A stretch of DNA of 64,000 nucleotides. It comes from Siphonodentalium dalli (Eukaryota > Mollusca > Scaphopoda > Gadilida > Siphonodentaliidae). A program made the translations under genes and the position numbers. The stretch spans positions 47,871,797 through 47,935,796 of the forward strand of contig CP136061.1 of NCBI GenBank assembly GCA_032622095.1, in the 5' to 3' direction. Under the pieces are notes generated by a model, which was not told the origin of the DNA, ran no database searches, and was given only the letters and a program-made list of their open reading frames with translations. Positions 46,801 to 56,487 of the stretch are shown here, in pieces. Within the stretch, counting starts at the first letter, position 1; every line of letters begins with the position of its first letter.

Positions 46801-48282
46801 GAAAAGTACTGTATGATCAAGAAATTCAAATGTTACAATATTTCCTACCTTAGTTGAATTGTATATGGGTATTTGCAGCCGCTAGAGTACACGCAGGCCA
46901 GAAATTTTCTTAGGCTATATGAAAATAAATTTTGCCAAATTATTTTGGAAGTTGCGGAATTCTATCAGTTTCTGCAACACTGTGTCCTGTATTTCGACAA
47001 TTGCTGTTTGAATGACTTTTGATATTGATAGGAAGCAGTTAATTATTAATAATGCTCGCCACTCTAATGTGGTTAAGTTGCCAATAATTTTAACTTTCTT
47101 GAGAAATTAAAAAGTGACTTAATTGCAAAAAGTTGTGCCACTGAAATTTGTTTTTGGCAAATGTGAATTATATTTTCATTTGGCAAATAGCAGTGTGAAC
47201 CCTGTCAGCCATGATTGTGTCCTCACTTAATTACCTGACTCAAATTTCTATTCTTCAGCCGACATCGTTTTCATTCTGAGGGACAAGCCTCACTCACGAT
47301 TCAGGAGGGTAGGGGCAAACCTCATCCACACAGCGAAGGTGCCACTGGGTCGCGCTCTAACAGGATACACAGTAGACATTACAACCCTGGACGAACGGGT
47401 GCTTCATATACCAATCAACGACATCATAAAGTAAGTTCATTTGGGATTCATAATATATGAAGTGTAAATCATACTAAGGATTATGTCAGCTACAATGACA
47501 CATCAAAACTGAAATCAACTTGCATAAACCTTCCATTCATCAGGGAAAACCCAAACTCGATGTATTAATATAAACCTCGATTTGTGTAAAAAAAACCTCG
47601 ATCGAGGTCCTTCGAGATCATGTGACCAGTGGTCAAAATACTCACCCATGACATAAGGGGAAACACTCTAAACAAAAAATGATACTAATGGAAGCAATAT
47701 AATGTGGAGTATTTCATCTTGCAGTGGGTCCATGTAACTGATCACATGATCTCAAAGAACCTCGGTTGAGGTTTTTTACACAAATCAAGGTTTAGTACAT
47801 CGAGTTTGGGTTTTCCCTGACCTGTTCTATTCTGAAATAAGACCTATTTGTGTATGCTCATGTTTATATCATCCATATATTCATACAAAAGAGATGCGCT
47901 TATAATTAGCTTTAACCCTTTCAGTGCCAAGTCCGATTTTTGTATCAACCCATATTTCCTTGATCATTTTTCAAATTTATTGATTATAATAATGTGATAC
48001 ATTGATGGAAAGAGCTCTTAGAGCTCTTTCCATCAATGTAACACATTATTAATTATTATAATCAATAAATTTAAAAAAAATGATCAAGTAAATATTTCGT
48101 AGTTATAAAATGTTTTCTCCCTTTTCAGGCCAGGTTATAAGAAGGTGGTGCCATCAGAAGGAATGCCAATCTCCATCACACCAGAAGAGAAAGGAGATCT
48201 AATTATAGAATTTGACATTGAATTCCCAGTATCGCTAACTCCTGTCAAGAAAGAACTCATTCATGAAGCATTGATACGATGA
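37866..48282 (+). CDS. DNAJB13: DnaJ homolog subfamily B member 13, seven coding exons
   Basis: Spliced by eye: 37866-37933, 42479-42585, 44003-44164, 44764-44921, 46089-46221, about 47260-47430, 48129-48282 (TGA). All introns have GT-AG ends. The product of about 317 residues matches the length of vertebrate DNAJB13 (316). Start [19 protein letters not shown]. The J domain is at about residues 4-70, with HPE (32-34) in place of HPD; vertebrate DNAJB13 also lacks HPD. It is followed by [31 protein letters not shown], and the two C-terminal substrate-binding domains ([39 protein letters not shown], ending [12 protein letters not shown]). The protein is an axonemal radial-spoke component needed for sperm and cilia motility in vertebrates. 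There are no zinc-finger repeats, as expected for type B. Introns carry several transposable elements. Confidence 0.95.
39109..40255. mobile_element. Non-autonomous hAT element with 8-bp target duplication
   Basis: Terminal inverted repeats TAGGGGTGCCACGATTAATC and (inverse) AGTCGTGGCACCTCTA. The element is flanked by ATTTGTAC at 39101-39108 and again at 40256-40263: an exact 8-bp duplication, as expected for hAT. Subterminal ATCGATTA/TAATCGAT words abound at both ends, possible transposase sites. No transposase frame in 1147 bp. It lies in intron 1 of DNAJB13. Confidence 0.88.
41013..41210. mobile_element. Truncated AGGTACTCA-family element in intron 1
   Basis: AAGGTACTCAATCTGATTCG followed by CCATATCATCAGGTTCCAAC and a CAA repeat, as in copy 41929. 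The left TTAA has decayed to AAAA and the right end is missing. Confidence 0.5.
41929..42295. mobile_element. Old AGGTACTCA-family TTAA element in intron 1
   Basis: TTAAAGGTACTCAATCCAAT at the left. The right end, after GTAATTTGGGAGCATTAAAT, has lost most of its terminus. More diverged than the copies at 1-5 kb. It lies about 180 bp before exon 2 of DNAJB13. Confidence 0.55.
43083..43232. repeat. Long near-perfect palindrome in DNAJB13 intron 2
   Basis: The left arm starts ATCTACAACTCGTCCCCAGT and the right arm ends ACTGGGGACTCGTTGTAGAT. The centre is CCAAAGGCTCGG near 43157 with CAGTAAATTAGGTCTGGACC on one side and its complement on the other. Arms of about 65-70 bp. A miniature element that could fold back in pre-mRNA. 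Confidence 0.75.
43565..43675. repeat. Second palindrome in intron 2
   Basis: AACATTCTGACCAAAGTTGC near 43568 and its complement GGCCACTTTGGTCAGAATGTT (split CCACTTTGG, TCAGAATGTT) near 43645. It lies inside a 94-codon open frame (43435-43719) that I therefore do not accept as a gene. Confidence 0.6.
44204..44366. repeat. 69-bp palindrome module, two diverged copies, intron 3
   Basis: TATGTATTCTCTTATATACT with its inverse AAGAGAATACATTGGCC at 44204-44271, then GCCAGTGCATTCTCTTATAT with inverse AAGAGAATTGACTGGC at 44300-44366. Between them is CAATATTTACCTTGACCTTG. The same module as at 52-55 kb but older. Confidence 0.55.
45085..45430. mobile_element. TTAA element, AGGCCC family, uninterrupted, intron 4
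   Basis: Contains ATGACATAAAATATGATTAA and ends TTCGAAAATTAAGTGGGCCT plus TTAA. Serves as the Helitron-free relative of 12555-14340, with CAAATGGTATATATGGCACA where the dimer is inserted there. The left terminus is worn. Confidence 0.6.
46886..47207. mobile_element. Old hAT-like element, intron 5
   Basis: The right part in inverse (CAGGGTTCACACTGCTATTT, then TTGCCAAATGAAAATATAAT) is collinear with the left part of the dated hAT element at 56906-57419. Both also share AATTAACTGCTT and GTCACTTTTTAATT. The left terminus near 46890 (CAGGCCAGAAATTTTC) is weaker and no target duplication is visible. Confidence 0.5.
47541..47819. mobile_element. Inverted-repeat element, CAGGGAAAACCC termini, intron 6
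   Basis: CAGGGAAAACCCAAACTCGA at the left and TCGAGTTTGGGTTTTCCCTG at the right. Further inverted segments (CCTCGATTTGTGTAAAAAAA against TTTTTTACACAAATCAAGG) follow. 279 bp. The flanks do not show an obvious duplication, so the superfamily (CAGGG suggests hAT) is uncertain. Confidence 0.65.
47912..48091. mobile_element. Truncated palindromic TTAA element before DNAJB13 exon 7
   Basis: TTAACCCTTTCAGTGCCAAG at the left and a central palindrome TTGATGGAAAGAGCTCTTAG/AGCTCTTTCCATCAA. The right arm stops after TGATCAAG, so the terminal repeat is lost. It ends about 35 bp before exon 7, close to the branch site and polypyrimidine tract. Confidence 0.65.
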
Positions 48283-48334
48283 GAATTCGACATGAGCATT
48301 CAGTGAGCGACTAAAATGTGCAGATTTCCAATTC

Positions 48335-48524
48335 ATAACCCTTTCAGTGCCAAGTCCGATTTTTGTATCAACCCATATTTCCTTGATTGTGATACATTGA
48401 TGGAAAGAGCTCTTAGAGCTCTTTCCATCAATGTATCACATTATTATAATCAATAAATTTGAAAAAATGATCAAGGATTGATACTGGTTGATACAAAAAT
48501 CGGACTTGGCACTGAAAGGGTTAA
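48335..48524. mobile_element. Palindromic piggyBac-like TTAA element in the DNAJB13 3' flank
   Basis: Left end (T)AACCCTTTCAGTGCCAAGT, right end ACTTGGCACTGAAAGGGTTAA, with the same central palindrome as 47912. TTAA is intact on the right and ATAA on the left. It starts 53 bp after the DNAJB13 stop codon, so it is probably transcribed as a hairpin in the 3' UTR. AATAAA occurs within it (48447 region, ATCAATAAATTT) and may act as the polyadenylation signal. Confidence 0.7.
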
Positions 48525-51480
48525 TAATGGATTTCACTTATTCCATTTGCCAACAAAGCAGATTTACAGGCTAAAAAGTATTTGCATGGAGATTTGGTTG
48601 TGTCTTTTATTCCAACCAAATTCAATATTAGGGGAATATAGTGGTACTGGTGTCGCTCACGTTCCTCAATTACGACGGAGGCCGGCTGTAATGGATACAT
48701 TCTGTGTCTTTATTCCATGTGAAACCAACAGATGGTTAGGTCCATATTGCGTTTCATATCTCATGCAAGATTTTGAAAGAAATAATTTACCTGTTTGTGA
48801 CGTTCTGTGATAATTGTAAATAAAAATATTTATTACCACATGCATTTCTGTAACTTCCCCAGACCACAACTTTTAAGTAGATTTGCGTTGGTCTGTCGTG
48901 ATGACATGATCTGTTATCTGCATTAAGCCATTAACACAGGGCATTGTGTTGTGATGCAGAGCTTCCCACTGCCGATGATAAGTTGGATATTGGAATAAAT
49001 GTAATATTGCCAATCAATCTATCTGTTATAAATGAACTCTATGATAATGCCAAACATGTCAAATCTCAACAACAAAATCTTTATTGCATTAAAGTGATGT
49101 GAAACAATCCGAGCAGGTGTTTCAAACGCATTAAAAATAATTATTTCAAACTAAGTTATTTTCATAAATTTTATATCCAAACAGTTAGAAAACAGCGTCT
49201 ATGTTGTAATCAAAGTACATTGCCATAAAGTTTATGTCCAGTAATGCGTCCCGAATAAATTAGTAAATATTTACATTTGTTCTCTGAAATGGAACAGTTG
49301 ATGTGGTTGAAATTTTTGAAAATCTTAGTATATTGCTACTTTCTTCTAATGGGGATACTCTTTAGATACTAACAGATTGGCTTTATTCAATGAAATGTCC
49401 ACAATATTTCTTTAAATACAGGTCTAATTTTTTAATTGTGGATAAATTGTAGATTTCGTTTTGAGAATATTGAAAATTCTGGATAAATTTTGGGGAGGTG
49501 CCTGAGAAAATATTTCTATTTATTTGGTGTAAAAACGGTAATAAATTATAATATCACTCATCCAATGAATATGTAGTTTTGTAACAAAAAAAACAAACAA
49601 AAATTGGCTGAAATCATGATTATATGTTTAAATGGATACTCTGTTCCCAGACGACTCTGGCCTGGATATAGGGAGAGGTTCGCTTAACCCTTTGTAACTT
49701 AATACTGCTTCTGACAATTCTGATAATTCCAACCACCTTTTCAGAGAACACGATTGAACTACGCACAAATGTAAATATTTACTACTTTATTAGGGACGCA
49801 TTTGGGGCATAAACATTACGGCAATGATTTCTGACTATTTGGATATCAAATTTATGAAAATATTTTGGCATTGTCTGTCTCTGGTGACAAGGACACACTA
49901 ATAGCCCATGCAGTAATGTGAATATACATATACATGTATATATATATATTACATAAAGATGCGAACATACAGCTAGGGTCAGTATATATGATTGTGTTTA
50001 TAAACAATCTAACATGGCAGTCAACTGATCGTATCGTCTCTATTCTGTAGGCACATTGTTTGGTGGACTGGTTGACTGTGTATGAATCCATACTCACCCT
50101 GGCTGCATGTTTGTCACACTGGTCAAGTAGTAGTGTTGGTGTGGGATAGTATCCTAGTAGTTATTAAAACACAATTTAGAATGAAACAACATATTTTATA
50201 TGTTTGAGAATGTTTGCATTTGCAAACAAAGTTAAATAATTTAACTAAATGGAACAGGTAATATATCTGATGATATATGACAATAGTTGGCTACTCAATA
50301 TAACAATGTCTTCCAGCTGCAAATCGGCGAAATCAAAGCATGAGGCCACCCACATTGCCAGATTCAAACAAAACCGTTCACACGTGCAGCATGGGAATAA
50401 GGACATATATATATATTAATATATATATGTTGTTTTTGTGGCATCAAAAACTTGACTATTAATCACATGAACACATTAATACATCCTTGCTACTGTATGT
50501 TGGGACAAATATGCAATACATTCATGATAGTTACCTCACTGGAAAATAGTGGACCAGACCGGAAAGTACCGGACTGGGAGGGTAAACTGGTCCCGTGGCA
50601 CCAGAGTCCACCGCAAACCGGACTGGTCCAGGGCGTCTGGTCTGCATCACTAATTCTAGAGTTATCCTTTGTTTAGATGGCAATCTTGGTTTTTTTTCTC
50701 CATCAGCGCAAATATCCCCAGCCATGCATTATTGGATCTGAATTAAATTTGGTATGGGGTTCGCAAACATGACCGCTTTCTAGAGTGCCCAATGATGTTG
50801 TTTGCATTTTCTGTTCCAGAATTATCATTCTTCGTTTATTTAACTTTGGTTTCTGTCCTACCCAAGTTTCAGGCACCATCAAGGTATGCCACACCCAAAG
50901 TGAAAATTCTTATCTAATTTGGAAGCTCTTGCATGGTAAGGGCCCATACAGACCACAATGCAAACGTCATGTTTTCTGTGACAAAATATGCTCATGGAAA
51001 TTCCGTCATCCTACGTCAGGAGGTTCTTCTCATTTGTTCGCATTTTAAAATGGCAACGAGTCATTACATGGTATATATCTGGTAGTTTTCCCTCAAGGGC
51101 CTGTGGGCTCATTGGTCCAACATGCACACGAGTCCATAACACTGAAATGTTTTTTTTTAATGCCTTCTAACAAAAAATAAAATGCCAATTTAATTATACC
51201 GATTACTTGTACACAATGTCTATCCATATTCCATACATTCTCTTTCGTTGTTCTGAATGATACAATCTTGTTATTTAATACTTCATTATTTATAATTACC
51301 GCTATAGATATTTGATTTGAAGTAGCCATTCTGTTTACCTCGAATGAACTGCGTGAATTCATCAGAAATATTACCTTTGTCCTAATTGAGCATCAAGCAT
51401 AAGTCACATTGCTCCCATCACGGTCTGCATGGGCCTTAAATCATGCATATTTAACCTTTCTCTACTAAATGGATTCTCCC
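48525..51480. other. Intergenic between DNAJB13 and the RABIF region
   Basis: No gene recognised. Fragments of dispersed families: AAGTGATGTGAAACAATCCG near 49095 and AACTACGCACAAATGTAAATATTTACTAC (split AACTACGCACAAATG, TAAATATTTACTAC) near 49757 belong to the family at 15745; (TA)n near 49930 and 50410; a locally G+C-rich stretch at 50535-50650 with GGACCAGACCGG, an inverted GGACTGGTCC and TCTGGTCTGC, suggesting a small inverted repeat. Confidence 0.4.
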
Positions 51481-51635
51481 ATTCATTATTAAAGTATACA
51501 TTGGAATGAGCTTTTATTCATTTAGAGGGATGTTAAGGTGATACAAGCAGATGACAGATATATAAAAGTGCAGAAGGAGCCCTATTTTAGAAAATGAAAT
51601 GTTTTAGATAATAAGTTCCATGGTCGTTTGTTAAA

Positions 51636-51834
51636 CTTATTATATGAACATTTCCTATGGGATAACTACTCATCAATGATGCTTTAGTATAGAATGGGTA
51701 CCTTATTATCTGAACTTTTCCTATGGGATAACTACTCATCAATGATGCTTTAGTACAGAACGGGTTAAACTTATTATCTGAACATTTCCTATGGGATAAC
51801 TACTCATCAATGATGCTTTAGTATGTAAAGGGTT
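51636..51834. repeat. Three tandem units of about 67 bp
   Basis: Starts at 51636, 51702 and 51770 share CTTATTATCTGAACATTTCC, then CTATGGGATAACTACTCATC and AATGATGCTTTAGTA. Unit lengths are 66 and 68. It ends in AAAGGGTTAA, so it is probably an internal expansion of an AACCCTTT-type TTAA element related to 1246-1500 and 60750-60980. Confidence 0.7.
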
Positions 51835-51897
51835 AACTGGTCCCAAGAATATTATGGTGGGACTACATTATATCTCTTCTTATTAATGACAGATTGG

Positions 51898-52331
51898 TTA
51901 AAGGTACTCAATCTGATCAGGCCCTCATAAATTACTATTTCTTTGGCTTCGGGGATAAAATATAATTGATTCGAGTCGAGGAACCTACCTATAAACGCTC
52001 AGAGTGATCAGATATCAATTTTTGAAGTTTTGTTATTTCTATTTTTTCTGGCCCAGAAACACACTGTCAAAATTGCGTTATTAATACACTTGATTTTAGA
52101 GTTATCCATCTTCGTCTGTTTGAATAAGGGCTTCTGTGGAAATTATTAGTACACATCTTGAGAAATTTACAAACTTAGGGGCAATTATTAGTACACATCT
52201 CGAGAAAATTTCAAAAATCAATATCTAATAACTTTGATGGGTGGGTTCCTCGACTCGAATCAAATATTTTTTACCCCCAAAGCCAAAGAAATAGTAATAT
52301 AGGACCCTCTGATCGGATTGAGTACCTTTAA
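51898..52331. mobile_element. TTAA miniature element, AGGTACTCA family, intergenic copy
   Basis: TTAAAGGTACTCAATCTGAT at the left and CGGATTGAGTACCTTTAA at the right, with the usual inverted interior. An internal short duplication (TTATTAGTACACATCT occurs twice near 52143 and 52183) distinguishes this copy. Confidence 0.75.
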
Positions 52332-52524
52332 GTAATTGAAAAAGAGAAACATATTTGTGAAATCAAGTTTTATTTGAATTAAATGCTCTTTCTATTGGTG
52401 AACTCTCCTTTCAGAAACATGATATAAATGATCTTGTAGAAAACAATAACAAACAACCATAATTGGAATCAATAATCATCTCAAAATACAAGCAGTTACA
52501 TAGGATCCCCACATAAAGTACATT

Positions 52525-52928
52525 ACATATGTGACCCGCCATATCAAATCCAGTCGGAAGTCGGGATTTTTTTACCCTGTGCCAATGCATTCTCTTATAT
52601 ATGCGAGTCGACCATAGGTCGCCTCGCATATATAAGAGAATGCATTGGCCTAACAATTTTTTACAATTTTAATAATTTTTTTCTTGTATTCTTTAACAAT
52701 TTTATAATTTCACCCATACAGAGCCCCAGACAAACATGAGCAGATGACACTCTTCTATATATGTCCTAAAAATTGTCAGAAACATTTATGATAAAAAATT
52801 GTTAGGCCAATGCATTCTCTTATATATGCGAGGCGACCTATGGTCGACTCGCATATATAAGAGAATGCATTGGCACAGGGTAAAAAAATCCCGACTTCCG
52901 ACTGGATTTGATATGGCGGGTCATATAT
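52525..52928. repeat. Large palindrome whose arms each contain a 69-bp palindrome
   Basis: The outer arms GACCCGCCATATCAAATCCA (52533) and TGGATTTGATATGGCGGGTC (52902) are complementary. They continue through CGGAAGTCGGGATTTTTTTA into the 69-bp modules at 52581-52649 and 52806-52874. Each module is itself a near-perfect palindrome (GCCAATGCATTCTCTTATAT .. inverse, centre GACCATAGGTC). The single-stranded form can fold either as one long hairpin or as two small ones on a stem. About 155 bp of A+T-rich DNA separates the modules. Confidence 0.85.
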
Positions 52929-53130
52929 AGTAGGTTTCGTTACACTATATAGTCGCACCTTGGGGTCATCAGCCATATACTAAATGTTTTTTAATTTAGA
53001 CAGTATTTTTTTAATGTTAGAAGTAAAGCTTTATTGAAAAGTTCATTGTCATAATTATTTTTTCTTGAATGTTTATAATCTTTCCAGAGAAGCATTTGTT
53101 GGGCTTTAGATAAGATCGAGACACTGAAAG

Positions 53131-53342
53131 AAATTAATCCATTCTAGTAGCAATCATTTATGTGACACTCTGTCCAGAGATATATAATACGCTTTCTTAT
53201 CAGTTGTGTCATGCCATCCAATTGGTCCAATTTCACAAATTAATCCATTCTAGTAGCAATCATTTATGTGACACTCTGTCCAGAGATATATAATACGCTT
53301 TCTTATCAGTTGTGTCATGCCATCCAATTGGTCCAATTTCAC
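53131..53342. repeat. 106-bp tandem duplication at the RABIF 3' end
   Basis: 53131-53236 and 53237-53342 are identical as far as I can see. The second unit contains the last 28 codons and stop of RABIF on the minus strand. The first, downstream of the stop, is a spare copy. Either a recent local duplication or a read/assembly artefact. Confidence 0.85.
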
Positions 53343-53664
53343 AGTCAGCACAAGTTAAATATTTAATAGATCCAACTGAATTCGTGAATCCAACATTTTC
53401 AAATGTGAACATGTCATCAACAAGCCAGCACTGTGTTAGTGTCTCCCCGTCTGAAGTCTGCTCCGATTTCTTTGTCATGTGTGGCATGTAAATCTCCTTT
53501 GTTGCATATAAAGCTTTCTCTTGGAGCAGAATCACACTCTCGCATTTTTTGCAATACACAGCCATCTTATTTTTTCCGTTCACAACGAATTCTGATGGAG
53601 GATTTAGAGTGGAGTCTGCCATTTTATCTGTATCTGTAGGGATCTGGGCAAGCTCGTCACTCAT
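53260..53664 (-). CDS. RABIF: Rab-interacting factor (MSS4), single exon
   Basis: 134 residues from the first ATG. The internal Met at residue 15 (53622) gives 120 residues, closer to the human length of 123 and to its N-terminal pattern, and may be the real start. Zinc ligands are visible: YCKKCES (Cys 38, 41) and CADCEIGPIGWH (Cys 105, 108). Conserved Mss4 segments follow the family order: CWLVDDMFTFENVGFTNSVG, IKYLTCADCEIGPIGWH and YYISLDRVSH at the end. Mss4 binds nucleotide-free exocytic Rab GTPases (Rab8, Rab10 and others), acting as a weak exchange factor or holdase. No intron in the coding region. The 3' end lies in a tandem duplication. Confidence 0.93.
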   Translation of the reverse strand: MSDELAQIPTDTDKMADSTLNPPSEFVVNGKNKMAVYCKKCESVILLQEKALYATKEIYMPHMTKKSEQTSDGETLTQCWLVDDMFTFENVGFTNSVGSIKYLTCADCEIGPIGWHDTTDKKAYYISLDRVSHK

Positions 53665-53719
53665 GTTTATTATATAAGGATCTGAAAATAGACTTACATG
53701 TATTTGGTTGGTGCTTTAA

Positions 53720-54310
53720 AGACATACATGTATTATGCACTTGTTCGGGTGCATGAAACTTATAAGTCAGTATTAACCCTTTGAGTGCCAGGGGCCGATC
53801 TCATCGGCCCAAAACCTACAAAATAAGTCTGTTAAAGAATATAAGAATAAATTATTAAAATTGTAAAAAAAAATAAAATAATAATAATTGTTAGGCCAAT
53901 GCATTCTCTTATATATGCGAGGCGACCTATGGTCGACTCGCATATATAAGAGAATGCATTGGCACAGGGTATATGGGTTGATACAAAAATCGACCTGGCA
54001 CTCAAAGGGTTAAGGCGCTATGCCAACTGGATGAATGGAACATTCTACTAACATACCGTAGCTGACAATTTGAAGCAAATCAACCGTACCATCATCTGAA
54101 AAAATCGTCTGAACTGTGCTCAATTGTAAATATTTACTACTCGATTTGGGACGCTTCTATCGGTGATAAACTAAAGAAAACAATTTTGCCATCGAGCGTC
54201 ACTGAATGATGGCCTGTGTTGTCAATTTGGATATAATATCTGTAAAAAATTACTACTTTGAGCAGATTATTCTCCACTTCTATTTGGTCACTCTACCGGT
54301 CACTTTAATT
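53720..54310. repeat. Dispersed element (GTGCATGAAACT.. family), split by a TTAA element
   Basis: GTTCGGGTGCATGAAACTTA before the insertion, and GCTATGCCAACTGGATGAAT onward after it, are collinear with 15770-17050 and in inverse with 55800-56160. This copy lacks the LINE present at 15961, so it provides the empty site for that insertion. Confidence 0.55.
53773..54013. mobile_element. TTAA element with 69-bp palindrome as cargo
   Basis: Ends TTAACCCTTTGAGTGCCAGG and CCTGGCACTCAAAGGGTTAA are exact inverses and include TTAA on both sides. A small palindrome GGCCGATCTCATCGGCC is subterminal at the left. The module at 53895-53963 is the same 69-bp palindrome as at 52.6 and 55.2 kb. The element sits in a member of the GTGCATGAAACT family (TCAGTA|TTAA|GGCGCTATGCC); the member at 15745 shows the continuous sequence. 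Confidence 0.8.
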
Positions 54311-54517
54311 GCATATAAGCTTACATAATTCCTGCTTTTTTGATGACTCGTCCTGTCAATTCAGCGGGCTCTATGGTGCTTCGACATCCAAATCTGCCAA
54401 AATTACCTTCCTGTTTTTCAATGAATCAAGAAGCAAGCCTTGAAGTATGGTGTACAGTTGGGCAAATTATAGCCCCTACTGATACCACCCAGGCCTGGAA
54501 ATAAGGTGCCTGACATG

Positions 54518-54714
54518 TGCAGAATGAGGTCCCCAGAGGGTGAATATAGTGATGCTACCCTGCATAGCGGGCTAGCATCACCAAATTCACCCTCTGGGGA
54601 CCTCATTCTGCTTACACCTCAGCAGAATGAGGTTCTCAGAGGGTGAATTTGGTGATGCTAGCCCACTATGCAGGGTAGCATCACTAAATTCACCCTCTGG
54701 GGACCTCATTCTGC
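54518..54714. repeat. Tandem pair of palindromes, GCAGAATGAGGTCCCCAGAG family
   Basis: 54518-54611 and 54622-54714 are each palindromic (GCAGAATGAGGT.. against ..ACCTCATTCTGC), and each half contains GGTGATGCTAGCCC or its relative. The two are inverted with respect to the asymmetric centre (CTGCATAGCGGGCTAG against CTAGCCCACTATGCAG). Solo or partial copies lie at 58075-58148, 58371-58432 and 62847-62915. Confidence 0.75.
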
Positions 54715-55146
54715 AAATGACAGACACCCTATTTCAAGGCTTGTGACCAGAAGTGTCATGCAATTGAGGATTTTGCAAGAAAAGTAAATGCACAAACTAC
54801 ACTTTTTTGTGGCTTATTTTCAAAGATCTTTCATGTTGCTTTGTTTCCTGATTTTCAGTGAAATACACGAACCCATATTTTTACAATTTATGGTCAAATA
54901 TAGGCAAAATTTAATCTGCTCAAATAATGGTGAAAAGTTGAAAACAGGTTGTTGTTGTTATTGTTGCAACACATGCCAAAATGGATTTTTATGAAATAAA
55001 AGAGTCAATAATCTGTTGGAAAATAGGCATAAGTGTAGTAGACCTCATGTTTTGCTATGACTGAAGCCCAAACATGGCTGATGAATCTCAAATACATGAA
55101 AAATCTAGGGTTATGTTAAATAGCTTTCATAACAGTGTACAATACC

Positions 55147-55544
55147 TTAACCCTTTACCCAACAGAAGGGCCCTGTGCCAATGCATTCTCTTATATATGC
55201 GAGTCGACCATAGGTCGCCTCGCATATATAAGAGAATGCATTGGCTTAACACATTAAAAATTATAAAATTGTTAAAGAATGTAAGAAAAAATGGTAAAAA
55301 GTGTTAAAAAAAGTTGTTTTTAGGCCAATGCATTCTCTTATATATGCGAGGCGACCATGGTCGACTCGCATATATAAGAGAATGCATTGGCACAGGGCAT
55401 AACTGTAACTATCACAATGTGGTCAAGGAGCCGGTTCCAATGATATCCATATTTGTATGGTTCTATTGAGACAGACCGAAGATATTTTAGGCTGTTGAAG
55501 CTTGTTTTGGCCGGTTTTGGCCGGTTTGTTGGGTAAAGGGTTAA
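55147..55544. mobile_element. TTAA element carrying two 69-bp palindromes
   Basis: TTAACCCTTTACCCAACAGA at the left and TGTTGGGTAAAGGGTTAA at the right. Both terminal TTAA are intact. Inside, a module at 55176-55245 and a second in inverse at 55323-55390 (one base pair shorter at its centre, GACCATGGTC) are separated by A+T-rich DNA very like that of 52650-52805. The whole 52.5-kb palindrome core is therefore reproduced inside a different TTAA element. Confidence 0.8.
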
Positions 55545-55795
55545 CAGTCAGATGGCTTACATGTGATCAAATAACAACAGTATATGGATGACATCTATAT
55601 TGATTGGTCGGATAATAAAAGTTATCTCCAAGAATATCGGGGCTACATATGGAGATTTATTACCTGAGGGGTTCAAAAAGAGACATCCAGGTATTAAATC
55701 TCCATGTACCCCACAATGTTGCTAGAGAAAAGGATTTTTTCCCCGACAACAATAGCCATATGGCATCAATTTAAGAGTGGTTTTATGGCTCTCAC

Positions 55796-56165
55796 ATTAA
55801 AGTGATGCGAAACACTCCGGTAGGGTGATCCAATAGAAATGGAGAATAATCTTGCTCCAAGTTGTCCTTTTTACGAATATTAATTCAAATTGCCAACACA
55901 CACCGTCATTCTGATATATTAATTAAATGCACCGACTCTGGATAGCAAAATCATTTGTTGCTGATTGTTGCATCCCTAATCCAGATGGAAATATTTACAA
56001 TTGAGCTTAGTTTTGACCATGTTTTCAATTGAGTGGTATGGTCGATTTCTTTGAAAATTTCGACGATGTTAGTAGCATGCTACATTCTCCAGGTTGGCAT
56101 AACGCCTGAATACTAACTTATCAGTTTCACAAACTCGGACAAGTTCATAATATGTCTTTAATTAA
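55796..56165. repeat. Dispersed element (GTGCATGAAACT.. family), inverse copy
   Basis: From AAGTGATGCGAAACACTCCG to AACTTATCAGTTTCACAAAC and CATAATATGTCTTTAATTA it is the reverse complement of 15745-17060 without the LINE. The ends remain undefined. Confidence 0.5.
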
Positions 56166-56487
56166 CACCAATAAGAATAATTCAGTAGCCGACCTACATG
56201 TATGGATCCGGTGTCAGGTGATGTGTAACTCGGTGTGCTGGTGCAATGTCACAATTGGTGGAAACTGTCAGTTCAAGGGTCATTCATATACCCTCAAAGT
56301 TCCACATACCATTTACCCCCACTATTTTACGCACATTCTCTTAAACCCCGCTGCCATGGGTTACATGGTGATTTAAACATGACGTTGTAGCCAATCAGAT
56401 TGCTAGTTACAACTGGATGTGGGAACAATGGTATTTATGACATAACCATAAAGGATAGAAATTATAGTATTATGATTGGCGTATAGA

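Noticed and set aside
50308-50424. Short frame MSSSCKSAKSKHEATH..
   Set aside because: 37 codons running into a TA microsatellite; no family match that I can recall.
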